Assembly: GCF_031457955.1 (NCBI RefSeq) | Contig: NZ_JAVDXN010000001.1 | Location: 434,001 to 498,000, forward strand | Direction of reading: 5' to 3' | Source: Mixta sp031457955 | GTDB taxonomy: Bacteria; Pseudomonadota; Gammaproteobacteria; Enterobacterales; Enterobacteriaceae | Length of the DNA stretch: 64,000 nt | Shown: in pieces, positions 8,611-16,357 of the stretch | How positions within the stretch are numbered: position 1 is the first letter of the stretch | How the letters are laid out: each line of letters begins with the position of its first letter | Notes under the pieces: generated by a model | What the model was told of the DNA's origin: nothing | What the model saw: only the letters and a program-made list of their open reading frames with translations | Database searches by the model: none | Position numbers and translations under genes: made by a program

Positions 8611-8639
8611 AAGGCCACCGTCAGGCGGCCTTATTTTTT
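8611..8639 (+). terminator. Rho-independent terminator after katN
   Basis: AAGGCC pairs with GGCCTT around a 10-nt loop, followed by ATTTTTT. It is on the plus strand, 33 nt past the katN stop. Confidence 0.8.
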
Positions 8640-8723
8640 ACTGGAAAATAACTGCTAGTTCCTTTTGCGCCCGCTCTGTGCCAATCTCTGATCATGTTCA
8701 ACGTCCGCCCTGTAGAGGCCGCT

Positions 8724-8954
8724 ATGCTGGAATTAAGACCTAACTGCGAATGCTGTGATTGCGATCTGCCGCCGGAATCAACGCTGGCAATGATTTGCTC
8801 TTTTGAATGCACTTTCTGCCACAGCTGCGCCACAACGCGGCTGGCAGGGCGCTGTCCGAACTGCAAGGGCGAACTGGTACGCCGACCCGTCAGGCCAGTT
8901 GATAAACTCATTAACAATCCGGCCGCGACAAAAAGAGTGGTTTCACCCTGTTAA
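8724..8954 (+). CDS. DUF1272 zinc-ribbon protein
   Basis: A 76-residue protein with the DUF1272 cysteine pattern: CECCDCDLP, then CSFECTFCHSC, then CPNCKG. These are spaced for two zinc ribbons. The start at ATG 8724 has GAGG 5 nt upstream. Members of this family are small cytoplasmic proteins of unknown role. The gene ends 10 nt from the convergent ymgB/ariR-like gene. Confidence 0.88.
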   Translation: MLELRPNCECCDCDLPPESTLAMICSFECTFCHSCATTRLAGRCPNCKGELVRRPVRPVDKLINNPAATKRVVSPC

Positions 8955-8963
8955 CACGAGGCG

Positions 8964-9209
8964 TTAACATCTGTCGCCACGCAATAATAACTCCAGCGCC
9001 TGGCGATAGATCTGTAGCCGAACGGTGTCCTTTTCGGTTTCAATGTTTTCTAATAGTCCTGCAATGATCTTTTTTTCGTCGCGTCCTTTCTTCTTACTGG
9101 AAATGTGCTCCATTAGCGTGCGCAAAGCCGCCTCATGGCTTTTTTGTTTTTCCTGAGACTGCTTAAAATAATCAACAATTTGCGTTTCAATACCTGGGGT
9201 AGGGTTCAC
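8964..9209 (-). CDS. YmgB/AriR-family biofilm and acid-resistance regulator
   Basis: An 81-residue helical protein with GTG start, AGGAG 7 nt upstream. The order IVDYFKQS, LRTLMEHI, KKIIAGLLENIETEKD and YRQALELLLR follows the layout of Escherichia coli YmgB/AriR (YF..S, LM, K.II..L...E....D, R..LE..LR). Those proteins are small dimeric connectors tied to RcsB signalling, biofilm and acid tolerance. The assignment rests on pattern similarity. Neighbouring Cys-rich genes may belong to the same regulon. Confidence 0.75.
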   Translation of the reverse strand: MNPTPGIETQIVDYFKQSQEKQKSHEAALRTLMEHISSKKKGRDEKKIIAGLLENIETEKDTVRLQIYRQALELLLRGDRC

Positions 9210-9897
9210 GGCTCATCTCCTGTAAAAATAATGCTTCCTTGAGAATAAATATACGATATCAAAAGAGAAATGCCCGTAAAAAAGATAGGGCCTGAAGTCG
9301 GGGCGCGATATTTCTTATTCGTCAGGTAAGTTTCTGTGGTCTCTTTTGCTTGTTTTGCATTGCTGAAGTTATATCGGAAAATGAATATTTATCCATTTTG
9401 CTATTTATCATTTTGTGTGGTCAGACCTGTTTTCATGGTCATTTATATGTCCCGTTAATCATTTTTATCTATAATGCTTAGCTAACTTAGTAATAGCTAA
9501 CTTAATATTGACCTCGCAATTAAAGCAAATGTTGTTTTTTCCTGGTGTTTTTTAGGTAGATGTTAAATCATCGCTAAAAAAGGCAATATATAAAACAAAT
9601 GTTATTTGTTTTTAAAAAAACGAAAACAATGCAAAGAAGTCATATAAATAATGTTATCTGTAATATGTCAATCAATGTATCCAATTGTCATTGTTTCTAA
9701 GCTATCTAAAGTTAGCTGAGCAAACCTCTTATTGATTATTGTTTGTTTAATTTAACTAAAATAATAAGAATTTTCCTTTCAACCATTAGTCGGGTGAAAT
9801 ATTATTTCACTCATGGTTAAACATGGTTTCATTAGGGTGATAAGTTTATAACCACCGGATGTACAATGGGTTTTTGCGTTATCGATGAGAGGGTGGC
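9210..9897. other. 688-bp AT-rich intergenic region with repeated motifs and a palindrome
   Basis: No gene is supported here. The motif AGCTAACTTA occurs twice about 17 bp apart (around 9480-9505) and an inverted partner (AAGTTAGCT) recurs near 9708. GTGAAAT-att-ATTTCAC (9794-9810) is a perfect palindromic operator candidate about 90 bp before the Cys-rich gene. Strong AT richness suggests H-NS-type silencing or an acquired regulatory block, which is inference. Confidence 0.5.
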
Positions 9898-10245
9898 ATG
9901 CATTACAACGTTATGGACTCGCTGATGTGCCCTTTAACAGGGACGATTTTTAGCGGTGTGATTACAGATAAAAATCTAAAGTTAATTATCTGGTATCAGG
10001 GAGAGACAATCATTCAGTCTGGCGATAGATTATCTTCAGCAGGCGATAAATTAGCGGTTAATGGTGTCGTCAGTGACATCAATGTTCTTACGGTGTTTCC
10101 TTTTAATCGGGCCAACTGGTCACTGTTATCTAAACGCACAAGATGCCCGGCAAATGGCATACATAAGCCATCAGGCTGTGATTGTCCCGCAGTCTGTCGC
10201 TTTGCTCGTTGTCCGTATGGATTAGAAAAAGCCATGGCGCAATAA
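9898..10245 (+). CDS. Cys-rich protein of unknown family, paralogue A
   Basis: A 115-residue protein from ATG 9898 with GAGGGTGGC upstream. The N-terminal two thirds look beta-rich (NLKLIIWYQGETI, SGDRLSSAGDKLAVNG). The tail carries four ordered cysteines, C-x10-C-x5-C-x4-C, framed as RCPAN...CRFARCPYG, plus one extra Cys. The convergent neighbour at 10281-10616 shares the same start (MxxxVxDS), length and exact Cys spacing, so the two are paralogues. The tail could bind zinc or another metal; no known family was recognised. Confidence 0.7.
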   Translation: MHYNVMDSLMCPLTGTIFSGVITDKNLKLIIWYQGETIIQSGDRLSSAGDKLAVNGVVSDINVLTVFPFNRANWSLLSKRTRCPANGIHKPSGCDCPAVCRFARCPYGLEKAMAQ

Positions 10246-10280
10246 AACGCTATCTTTAATGTACCGTATTTAACGTTGCC

Positions 10281-10616
10281 TTAGTGGGCAGTAAAAGGGC
10301 ACCTTTTTATTCGACACTTATGTTGATAAGTGCAGACAGTTTTGGCCTGATGATTGTTGCCCGGGCAATGTTGATTATAAGCATGAAGTTTCTGCCAATA
10401 GAGGGTGCGAAAAATGGAAACATCAAGGATGGTGACAGGCTGGATATCGCCATTGATAATCATGCCCTGATCGGATGTTTCCAGTTTATCTCCGGGAAAT
10501 AAGTACCTTTCTGCGTCGTACCATAAAACGAACTTCAGGTTGTAAGGCGAGCTTACCAGCGAAAAAACGGTATCTGAATCAGGGCTGACAATAGAGTCAA
10601 GTACATACCAAACCAT
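10281..10616 (-). CDS. Cys-rich protein of unknown family, paralogue B
   Basis: A 111-residue protein from ATG 10616 (GGAG 5 nt upstream; the longer start at 10640 has none). Shared features with paralogue A include VLDSIVSP at the start, YNLKFVLWYDAE, GDKL, and a tail HCPGN...CRIKRCPF with identical cysteine spacing (C-x10-C-x5-C-x4-C). It faces paralogue A tail to tail with a 35-bp gap. A TATAAT and an inverted repeat lie upstream. Function unknown. Confidence 0.7.
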   Translation of the reverse strand: MVWYVLDSIVSPDSDTVFSLVSSPYNLKFVLWYDAERYLFPGDKLETSDQGMIINGDIQPVTILDVSIFRTLYWQKLHAYNQHCPGNNHQAKTVCTYQHKCRIKRCPFTAH

Positions 10617-10663
10617 AACTGCTCCATAAAACGGCAACAAAAAAATCCTGCTTTTTGAGTAAA

Positions 10664-10692
10664 AGAGTCTCGACTCTGCTACACAGATTATA
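10664..10692 (-). promoter_or_regulatory. Promoter -10 and operator-like inverted repeat for paralogue B
   Basis: On the minus strand TATAAT (10687-10692) is followed by AGAGTC-tc-GACTCT (10664-10677), an inverted repeat placed where an early-transcribed operator would sit. The -35 element is poor, suggesting activator dependence. Confidence 0.4.
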
Positions 10693-10976
10693 GTCAGAAT
10701 TTACTGCTATTTTTAGAAATTAATTAATTTTTCGCAACTTTTTAGTGCTTTTGATTTAACTTATTGATTATTTTGCGAAATGAAATAAGTTTTTGCTGAG
10801 TCAGGCGATGGGCGAGTGAAGAGGGCAAAAGGTGATGAGAAGTAAAACAGGAATGTTCTGAGAAGTGGGGGTACCTGTACTTTAAGAGAGTTGATACATA
10901 AATTATTTTAACGGAATATAGGCAGCGTTGGTTGTACGGGGCGTCGCAGCAGTTAACGTCCACGGCAACGCAAACC

Positions 10977-11078
10977 TGCCACAGTGTGATGCTGTTGGGC
11001 GGAGAAAAAAAGCCATCAGGCTGCAACACCAGGGAAACCTTCAGAAATTTGCGCTGCGCTGTTCAGGATGAAAAAAAT
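10977..11078 (+). pseudogene. Remnant of a third Cys-rich paralogue
   Basis: In one plus-strand frame the peptide EKKPSGCNTRETFRNLRC (codons from about 11004) lines up without gaps with the tail of paralogue A (IHKPSGCDCPAVCRFARC). KPSG, both flanking Cys and the R..RC end are kept, while one Cys has become Phe and the first Cys is missing. The DNA also shares AAGCCATCAGGCTG. No matching N-terminal part is present upstream, so this is a decayed fragment. Confidence 0.45.
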
Positions 11079-11156
11079 AAAAATCGGTCAACCGCAGACA
11101 GCGCGAATGAAGGGTGCTAAGCTGACTAATCATTCAGCAAATATTAAGGTTTTTTT

Positions 11157-11309
11157 ATTCTAACTATCAAATATCGATGCTCGCGTTGTCAGGGGCATCA
11201 GTGCCGTATCTCTTTGTTCGATGTTTCCATGCGTAATCCCCACGGTGCTATCTGCATCTTTTGTAAATCTCCCATGTTGGTAAGCTATCGGGTGCCGCAG
11301 GCTGCCTGA
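11157..11309 (+). CDS. YmcF-like cold-shock zinc peptide, apparent ATT start
   Basis: A 50-residue frame reads KYRCSRCQGHQCRISLFDV, then NPHGAICIFCKSPM. It matches the layout of the E. coli YmcF/YnfQ peptides (RCPCC..., FDV, NPLGAKCIFCKS), which I recall as cold-shock proteins. Two CxxC pairs should form a zinc ribbon. No ATG, GTG or TTG exists in frame after the upstream stop. ATT at 11157 lies 7 nt after AAGG, and I recall ATT starts being proposed for the E. coli genes. Unlike E. coli, no gnsA-like gene precedes it. Confidence 0.65.
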   Translation: MLTIKYRCSRCQGHQCRISLFDVSMRNPHGAICIFCKSPMLVSYRVPQAA

Positions 11310-11435
11310 ATCATCTCTTGTTACTGTCCTTATTGAACACGGCGGTTTCTCAGCACCTTGTTAAGTGCTGTGTGACTTGAAGTGTGGGGCACCTGCAACC
11401 ATATTTAATCTTAATCAACGGATCAGGAGAAAATC

Positions 11436-11702
11436 ATGGCGAGCGGCTGGGCTTCTGATGAAGCCGTAAATGACCAGATCAACAGCACCATCAACGATGG
11501 CGTAGAACGGGTGCGCCAGGCGCTGGGGCAGGGCGAAAGTGAACGCTTCTGCCAGGAGTGTGGTGAGGAAATTTCTGAGGCAAGACGTAAAGCGCTAAAA
11601 GGCGTACGTTTTTGCCTCGCCTGCCAGACAGAAATGGATAAACAACAAAAAAACCTCAGTCTGTATAATCGTCGCGGCAGTAAAGACAGCCAGCTACGCT
11701 AA
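11436..11702 (+). CDS. ybiI: DksA/TraR-type C4 zinc-finger protein YbiI
   Basis: An 88-residue protein with the same length as E. coli YbiI and nearly identical ends (MASGWA at the start, YNRRGSKDSQLR at the finish). The C4 finger is CQECGEE...CLACQ. It lacks the long coiled coil of DksA, so it is unlikely to enter the RNA polymerase secondary channel in the same way; its role is undefined. AGGAG is 7 nt upstream of the ATG. Confidence 0.95.
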   Translation: MASGWASDEAVNDQINSTINDGVERVRQALGQGESERFCQECGEEISEARRKALKGVRFCLACQTEMDKQQKNLSLYNRRGSKDSQLR

Positions 11703-11815
11703 CCCGCTATGTGGCCAGGCGATCGCCCGGCGACGGTTATGCATGAGGTGCCATCAGCACGCTGCTGCTTTGCGCCGCCCTGATACAGTCGGCGGCGTTG
11801 GTCAGGTTACGCATC

Positions 11816-12058
11816 TTATTTTCTGGGCGTCAGCAGATAATCGGGATGTTTTCCCGCCAGCAGCAGCAGTAGTTCATATTCACCTGCGCTAAGCCCACCG
11901 TTTTTACCCGCTTCCGCTTCTGACTCTTTCTTTTGCCATACGCGCAGGCTGTAATCAAAGCGTTCTGCTGCTTCCGCTTGCGTCAGGCCCGCCGCCTGAC
12001 GTGTGGTTTTGATGGCTGCGCCGGTGGCAGGGAGCATGGACAGGACTTTCAGAGGCAT
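11816..12058 (-). CDS. Small helix-turn-helix regulator
   Basis: An 80-residue protein from ATG 12058, where GGAG is 6 nt upstream (an in-frame GTG at 12070 has none). Residues about 10-45 form a lambda-repressor-like HTH (GAAIKTTRQAAGLTQAEAAERF), followed by WQKKESEAEAGKNGGLSAGEYELLLLL. This resembles short orphan DNA-binding proteins of phage or plasmid origin. No toxin partner is adjacent. Target unknown. Confidence 0.7.
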   Translation of the reverse strand: MPLKVLSMLPATGAAIKTTRQAAGLTQAEAAERFDYSLRVWQKKESEAEAGKNGGLSAGEYELLLLLAGKHPDYLLTPRK

Positions 12059-12070
12059 CGCAATCTCCAC

Positions 12071-12374
12071 AACAATTTATAATAAGTTTTTTCCTAAGCA
12101 TTAACACGGACCCTTCCGGTGTCAAGGCGGGTTAAATGGTTGTGGTTTTATAATGAATTGATATTACAATTTTTGGGTGATGTTCCCGATTCAGCAAAAT
12201 TAAATTTTCCGCCAATGCTGAAAAAACCAGCAATCTGGCGAGGCGGCAAAATAATATGCTGTCTGCCGTTGTGCTTAATTTCAACGCAAAGCGTAATAGC
12301 TGAAAGGAATACCGCGACCGGTTTTTCTGAAAAATATTCCCGCTGCGCTTGATCAAAAGCGCCTGTTACGTTTA
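12071..12374. other. Intergenic region upstream of umuD
   Basis: No gene is supported in these 304 bp. Short frames on both strands lack ribosome sites and have poor codon use. The region separates the divergent HTH gene from the SOS-controlled umuD. Confidence 0.5.
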
Positions 12375-12390
12375 CTGTATTTATATACAG
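12375..12390 (+). promoter_or_regulatory. LexA (SOS) box of umuD
   Basis: CTGTATTTATATACAG fits CTG-N10-CAG with an alternating AT core and is flanked by TA on both sides. It lies 22 bp before the umuD ATG, so umuD should be damage-inducible. Confidence 0.93.
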
Positions 12391-12411
12391 TATTCATTGG
12401 AATTATGGGTT

Positions 12412-12831
12412 ATGGAGTTCATCAAGCCTGCCGAGCTGGGCATTATTTTGCAGCTGCCGCTGTTTATTGAGCGGGTGGCGTGCGGCTTTCCTTCTCCGGC
12501 GCAGGATTATATTGAACAACGCCTCGATCTCAACGATCTGCTGGTGCAGCGCCCCAGCGCGACCTATTTTGTGCGGGTCAGCGGTGATTCGATGATTGAA
12601 GGCGGCATCAGCGATGGCGATATGCTGGTGGTGGATTGTTCTCTTACCCCTGAGCATGGCGATATCGTGGTGGCGGCGGTGGAAGGGGAGTTTACGGTTA
12701 AAAAGCTTCAGCTACGGCCGCAGGTGCAGCTGGTGCCGATGAATGCGGCCTGGCGTCCTATTGTGCCGAACAGCGAGGAAGGGCTGCAAATCTTTGGCGT
12801 AGTGACATTTACCATTAAAGCGGTGAAATAG
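12412..12831 (+). CDS. umuD: DNA polymerase V subunit UmuD
   Basis: A 139-residue S24-type self-cleaving protein, the same length as E. coli UmuD. RecA filaments stimulate cleavage between Cys24 and Gly25 (VACGFPSP); the Ser60 (GDSMIEGG) and Lys97 (FTVKKLQ) dyad is in the expected places. The product UmuD' partners UmuC in translesion synthesis. The usual downstream umuC is absent; instead a minus-strand XRE regulator follows. An orphan umuC with its own LexA box is found 17 kb away at 28778-30040. Confidence 0.96.
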   Translation: MEFIKPAELGIILQLPLFIERVACGFPSPAQDYIEQRLDLNDLLVQRPSATYFVRVSGDSMIEGGISDGDMLVVDCSLTPEHGDIVVAAVEGEFTVKKLQLRPQVQLVPMNAAWRPIVPNSEEGLQIFGVVTFTIKAVK

Positions 12832-12964
12832 GGTGCGCGCCTGGCCCGTGCTTAATTTTGCTCGCAGCCAATACCGCAGGCAAAGCGGCGAACCAGGAGC
12901 CGTCCGGCCAGGCTGGTGCGCGCCTGGCCTGCGCTTAGTTCTGCTCGGAAACCAGTATCGCAAG
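12832..12964. repeat. Tandem imperfect repeat of the XRE-cupin gene 3' end
   Basis: A roughly 50-bp unit beginning GGTGCGCGCCTGGCC occurs at 12832 and again at 12915. The second copy contains the stop and last codons of the XRE-cupin gene. On the minus strand the first copy can be read as a degraded version of the same C-terminus, suggesting a small tandem duplication. Confidence 0.6.
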
Positions 12965-13483
12965 CGTATCCGGTTCCAGCGCCCGAAAAAGGTGCTCCTG
13001 GTCCGCCGGGTAGGAGATATAGTCGCCCACATTCAACTCTACCGGGGCGTGAGTCAGCCCCACCAGCGCCCGGCCCTGAGCGATAATAATATGCTCTACC
13101 GAACCCAACGAGTGCGGGCTGGAGAGGCGCTCGCTGCCAGGCTGCGTCATCAGCAAATAAACGTCTCGTCGCGCGCCAGGCGGGCAGGTAGCCAGCAGAA
13201 TAGCTTTATAATCGGCCAGTTCGGCGGTGACGGTTGGCCCTTCGCCACGGCGAATTACCTGCATCTGATTAACCTGCGGCTCCATTAAACGCGCAAAAGG
13301 AATATCCAGCGCCACGCACAGCGCCCAAAGCGTTTCCAGACTGGGATTGCCGTTGCCCGCCTCCAACTGAGAAAGGGTCGATTTGGCAATCCCGGCGCGT
13401 CGTGCCACCTCCGCCAGGGAGAGTCCGGCTCTTTGTCGCTCTCGGATCAGGCCTTCAGCAATAATCGTAATCGGTTGGGTCAC
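12935..13483 (-). CDS. XRE-cupin transcriptional regulator
   Basis: About 182 residues. The N-terminal HTH (GLIRERQRAGLSLAEVARRA, then GIAKSTLSQLEAGNGNPS) is joined to a C-terminal cupin (HIIIAQGRALVGL, LNVGDYISYPADQEHLFRAL). GTG 13483 is chosen because AGGAAG precedes it; a longer ATG at 13552 would place coding sequence over the operator-like palindrome. It is divergent from azlCD and probably controls it, as such regulators often sit beside AzlCD exporters. The ligand sensed by the cupin is unknown, perhaps an amino acid. Confidence 0.85.
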   Translation of the reverse strand: MTQPITIIAEGLIRERQRAGLSLAEVARRAGIAKSTLSQLEAGNGNPSLETLWALCVALDIPFARLMEPQVNQMQVIRRGEGPTVTAELADYKAILLATCPPGARRDVYLLMTQPGSERLSSPHSLGSVEHIIIAQGRALVGLTHAPVELNVGDYISYPADQEHLFRALEPDTLAILVSEQN

Positions 13484-13498
13484 GCGCTCTTCCTGTAT

Positions 13499-13512
13499 CG
13501 AACGATCGTTCG
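13499..13512. promoter_or_regulatory. 14-bp palindromic operator between XRE regulator and azlC
   Basis: CGAACGATCGTTCG is a perfect palindrome. Further half-sites (GAACTGTTC around 13530 and CTGTTCG around 13554) follow toward azlC. The spacing suggests cooperative binding by the divergently encoded regulator. Confidence 0.55.
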
Positions 13513-13575
13513 TCTTGTAAAACGTTCCTGAACTGTTCATTATAACGGTCATCTGTTCGTTATGGGAGAGGGGTT

Positions 13576-14241
13576 ATGGTTCGGCGGCGTTTTTTACTCA
13601 AAAATAGTGTGCTGAAGGGGATCGTGCTGGTATGCCTGGCCGATGCGCTGGTGGGGCTTTCTTACGGCTCGCTGGCGATTGCCGACGGTTTTCCATTTTG
13701 GGTTCCGATGACACTCTCTGTACTGGTGCTGGCCGGTGCGTCAGAATTTATGTTTATCGGCATTATCGCCGGTGGCGGCAGCCCTTTTACCGCCGCGGCG
13801 GCTGGGCTGTTGGTGAATGCTCGCCATCTGCCTTTTGGCATTGCCGTTAAAGATCTGGTAGGGCGTAAATACCTGAGCTGGTTGGGCTGCCATATCATGA
13901 ATGATGAAAGCGTGGTGTTTGGCATTTCTCAGCGCAAACAGGTTGAGCGCCGGGCCGCCTACTGGTTGTGCGGATTAGGCATCGCCTTCTGCTGGCCGCT
14001 GAGCGTGATGCTGGGAACCGTGGTAGGGCGCTGGATCCCGGACACCGATGCTATCGGGCTGGATGCGGTATTTCCGGCCATCTTAATCGCGCTGATTTTT
14101 CCGGCCTTGCAGCAGCGGCGGGTGCGCATTCCAGCGATAACAGGCGCGACCATTGCGCTGGTGACCTTGCCGTGGGTGCCGGTGGGCATGCCGGTGCTGC
14201 TTTCCTTATCGGGCCTGCTGGCGTGGAGGAACAGAAAATGA
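13576..14241 (+). CDS. AzlC-family amino-acid exporter, large subunit
   Basis: A 221-residue membrane protein of the AzlC/YgaZ family, which with an AzlD partner exports branched-chain amino acids in characterised systems. Hydrophobic helices cover most of the chain. The family segments ASEFMFIGIIAGGGSP and LLVNARHLPFGIAV are evident. GAGAGGGGTT precedes the ATG. The stop overlaps the azlD start (ATGA). Confidence 0.9.
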   Translation: MVRRRFLLKNSVLKGIVLVCLADALVGLSYGSLAIADGFPFWVPMTLSVLVLAGASEFMFIGIIAGGGSPFTAAAAGLLVNARHLPFGIAVKDLVGRKYLSWLGCHIMNDESVVFGISQRKQVERRAAYWLCGLGIAFCWPLSVMLGTVVGRWIPDTDAIGLDAVFPAILIALIFPALQQRRVRIPAITGATIALVTLPWVPVGMPVLLSLSGLLAWRNRK

Positions 14242-14561
14242 CGTCGACAACCATGATGGTGGGCGGGATCGCCCTGCTGGCTTCCGGCACCTGGCTGATG
14301 CGCTTTATCGGTTATAAGCTGGGCAGCCGCATGGCGTTATCAGATGGTACCCGCATGCTGTTATCCGATGCGGCTATTGTGCTGCTGCTGGCGGTGGCGG
14401 CTACCGCCACGCTGTTTACCGGGCAACAGTTTGCCGGGTTCGCGCGGCTGGCGGGCGTGCTGGTAGCGCTGTTTCTTGCCTGGCGTAAAGCGCCGCTGAT
14501 CGTGGTGATTATCAGCGCCGGGCTGGTAACCGCCGTAACGCGCTATTTTGGCGTTATGTAA
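14238..14561 (+). CDS. AzlD-family exporter, small subunit
   Basis: A 107-residue protein with four hydrophobic stretches, beginning MTSTTMMVGGIALLASGTWL. AzlD/YgaH proteins are the obligate small partner of AzlC. Its ATG overlaps the azlC stop by 4 nt, so production of both subunits is coupled. The substrate is inferred from the family only. Confidence 0.88.
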   Translation: MTSTTMMVGGIALLASGTWLMRFIGYKLGSRMALSDGTRMLLSDAAIVLLLAVAATATLFTGQQFAGFARLAGVLVALFLAWRKAPLIVVIISAGLVTAVTRYFGVM

Positions 14562-14631
14562 AGCGGCGCGGCAAAGTCACAGACGCAATCCTCAGATTCC
14601 GGCGGCAGAAACGACCACTGCCGCAGGCCGG

Positions 14632-15201
14632 TTAATTCCGTTTGCTTAATTTGATGCCGTCATCATCTAAGCTGATGCCCGACTGATAGGCTTTATCCAG
14701 CCGACGCGCCTGATAAAAAACCGATTTCCAGTAGGGATTGTCCAGCGAAGAGCGAATCACGCCTTTGCTGGTGGAGGCATGCAGGAAATGGCGGTCGGTG
14801 TCGTAAAAGCCGACATGCATGCCGCCATTGATGCGGAAGAAAACCAAATCGCCAGGGCGCAACTGCTTTGGCTTTACATGGGTGCCCATGTGGATCAGGT
14901 CGCGCGTGGTCAGCCGTTCCACCGGTAAGTTGAAGCGATCTTTTAACGTTCGCCAGACAAACCCTGAGCAATCAACCCCAGACAGCTTCGTGCCGCCCCA
15001 CTCATAAGGCGTGCCGTGCCAGGTATGCATTTGATCGTGCAGGGCGGCAATCACCGGAATCAAATCTGCCTGATCGCCAGGCAGGCTGCTGGCATCGACC
15101 GGCTCCTGCGCCATTGCTGTTTTTTTACCGGATGATGACGAACAACCCACAAGGGTAATAAAAGAGATAAGCAATAACGTTTGGGCCAGTGTGCGATTCA
15201 T
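14632..15201 (-). CDS. nlpC: NlpC/P60 cell-wall hydrolase lipoprotein
   Basis: A 189-residue lipoprotein. The signal peptide ends in a lipobox (TLVGC), with Cys20 as the acylation site. The NlpC/P60 catalytic triad is visible: Cys in GVDCSGF, His in GMHVGFYDTD and a second His in FLHASTSKGV. The C-terminal half follows E. coli NlpC closely (STSKGVxRSSLDNxYW, then QARR), but this protein has a longer tail and is not next to btu genes. Such enzymes cut D-Glu-mesoDAP peptide bonds in peptidoglycan. The symbol is by similarity. Confidence 0.85.
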   Translation of the reverse strand: MNRTLAQTLLLISFITLVGCSSSSGKKTAMAQEPVDASSLPGDQADLIPVIAALHDQMHTWHGTPYEWGGTKLSGVDCSGFVWRTLKDRFNLPVERLTTRDLIHMGTHVKPKQLRPGDLVFFRINGGMHVGFYDTDRHFLHASTSKGVIRSSLDNPYWKSVFYQARRLDKAYQSGISLDDDGIKLSKRN

Positions 15202-15436
15202 TTTAGATTAGCGCGCTATATAAAGGGGGAAGGTTCTGAATATTCTGTTTTATAACGGAAAGAAATGCTATCCATAACCCCAACCTTTTATTGTTACGTT
15301 AATTTACTGAAATCGGGCTGAGCGGCAGCTTTTCACTGGTTTTCTGTGTGCTGGCTGCCTGTTGCGGCTTAACCGGCAGCAAGAAAAGGCGTTGCGCTGC
15401 CGGAGGCGAGGCCTGCGTCCGGCAGCGAAAGGGAGA

Positions 15437-16180
15437 TTAGTAAGGGCTGGCGGTAGGACGTACGATAATTTCGCTTACATCAACCTCATCAGGCTGGGCG
15501 ATGGCATAAGAGATCGCTCTGGCAATACTTTCTGGTTGCAGCGCCACGCGACGAAATGCCCGCATCGCCTCGCGCGCCGTGTCATCGCTAATAATATCCG
15601 CCAGTTCCGATTCCACCACCCCTGGAGAGATCACCGTTACCCGAATTTTGTCGCTCTCCTGACGCAGGCCGTCAGAGAGGGCGCGAACCGCATATTTGCT
15701 GGCGCAGTACACGGCAGCGGTAGGCGTAACGCTATGCGCGCCGATTGAAGCGACATTGATAATATGTCCACACGCCTGCGCTTCCATGACCGGTAGCACC
15801 GCCGCGATACCATACAGTACGCCGCGAACGTTCACATCCAGCGTCAGTTCCCACTCTTCAACCTTCAGGGCTGAAAGCGGCGACAGCGGCATCACGCCCG
15901 CATTATTAATCAGCACATCGATGCGGCCATATTTTTCCATCGCCAGATCGGCCAGCTGCTGCAACGCGCTACGCTCCAGCACATCGGACGCTAACGCATC
16001 GATGTTGGCGCCCTCAGCGCGCAGTTCAGCGCACAGTTTTTCCAGACGGTCAGTACGCCGGGCGCCCACCACCAGCATATGGCCTTCAGCCGCCAGCAGG
16101 CGCGCGGTAGCCTCACCGATGCCGCTGCTGGCGCCGGTCAGAATGATCACTTTATTAGCTTCACGAATTGTCTGGCTCAT
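15437..16180 (-). CDS. Short-chain dehydrogenase/reductase
   Basis: A 247-residue classical SDR. It has the cofactor loop TGASSGIGEATARLL, NNAG at about residue 90, catalytic Ser in NVASIGAHS, and YxxxK as YCASKYAVRAL. ATG 16180 has GGAG upstream; the longer frame adds a non-conserved N-terminus. The substrate cannot be deduced. The gene is divergent from an AraC regulator at 16358, a common enterobacterial pairing, so AraC probably controls it. Confidence 0.93.
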   Translation of the reverse strand: MSQTIREANKVIILTGASSGIGEATARLLAAEGHMLVVGARRTDRLEKLCAELRAEGANIDALASDVLERSALQQLADLAMEKYGRIDVLINNAGVMPLSPLSALKVEEWELTLDVNVRGVLYGIAAVLPVMEAQACGHIINVASIGAHSVTPTAAVYCASKYAVRALSDGLRQESDKIRVTVISPGVVESELADIISDDTAREAMRAFRRVALQPESIARAISYAIAQPDEVDVSEIIVRPTASPY

Positions 16181-16357
16181 GGTTTGCTTCTCCATCGAAT
16201 CGTTGAGCCTTAAGCTTAAAAACATCCCACAGCCGCTGATAGCGCCATTCCTCGCTTAGTATTGCCTGATTGTCTCGTTATCACGGCAGCGCTGTTGCTG
16301 ACCAATAAAAAGCGGTTACTATGGCCTGAGCCGTTTAACCGCCGGGACGATAACGGG

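Noticed and set aside
10742..11029. 95-codon minus-strand frame
   Set aside because: It runs antisense to the third Cys-rich remnant and ends in AT-rich sequence; no ribosome site or family resemblance.
12132..12356. 74-codon minus-strand frame upstream of umuD
   Set aside because: No ribosome site, AT-rich composition and no similarity recognised; treated as noncoding.
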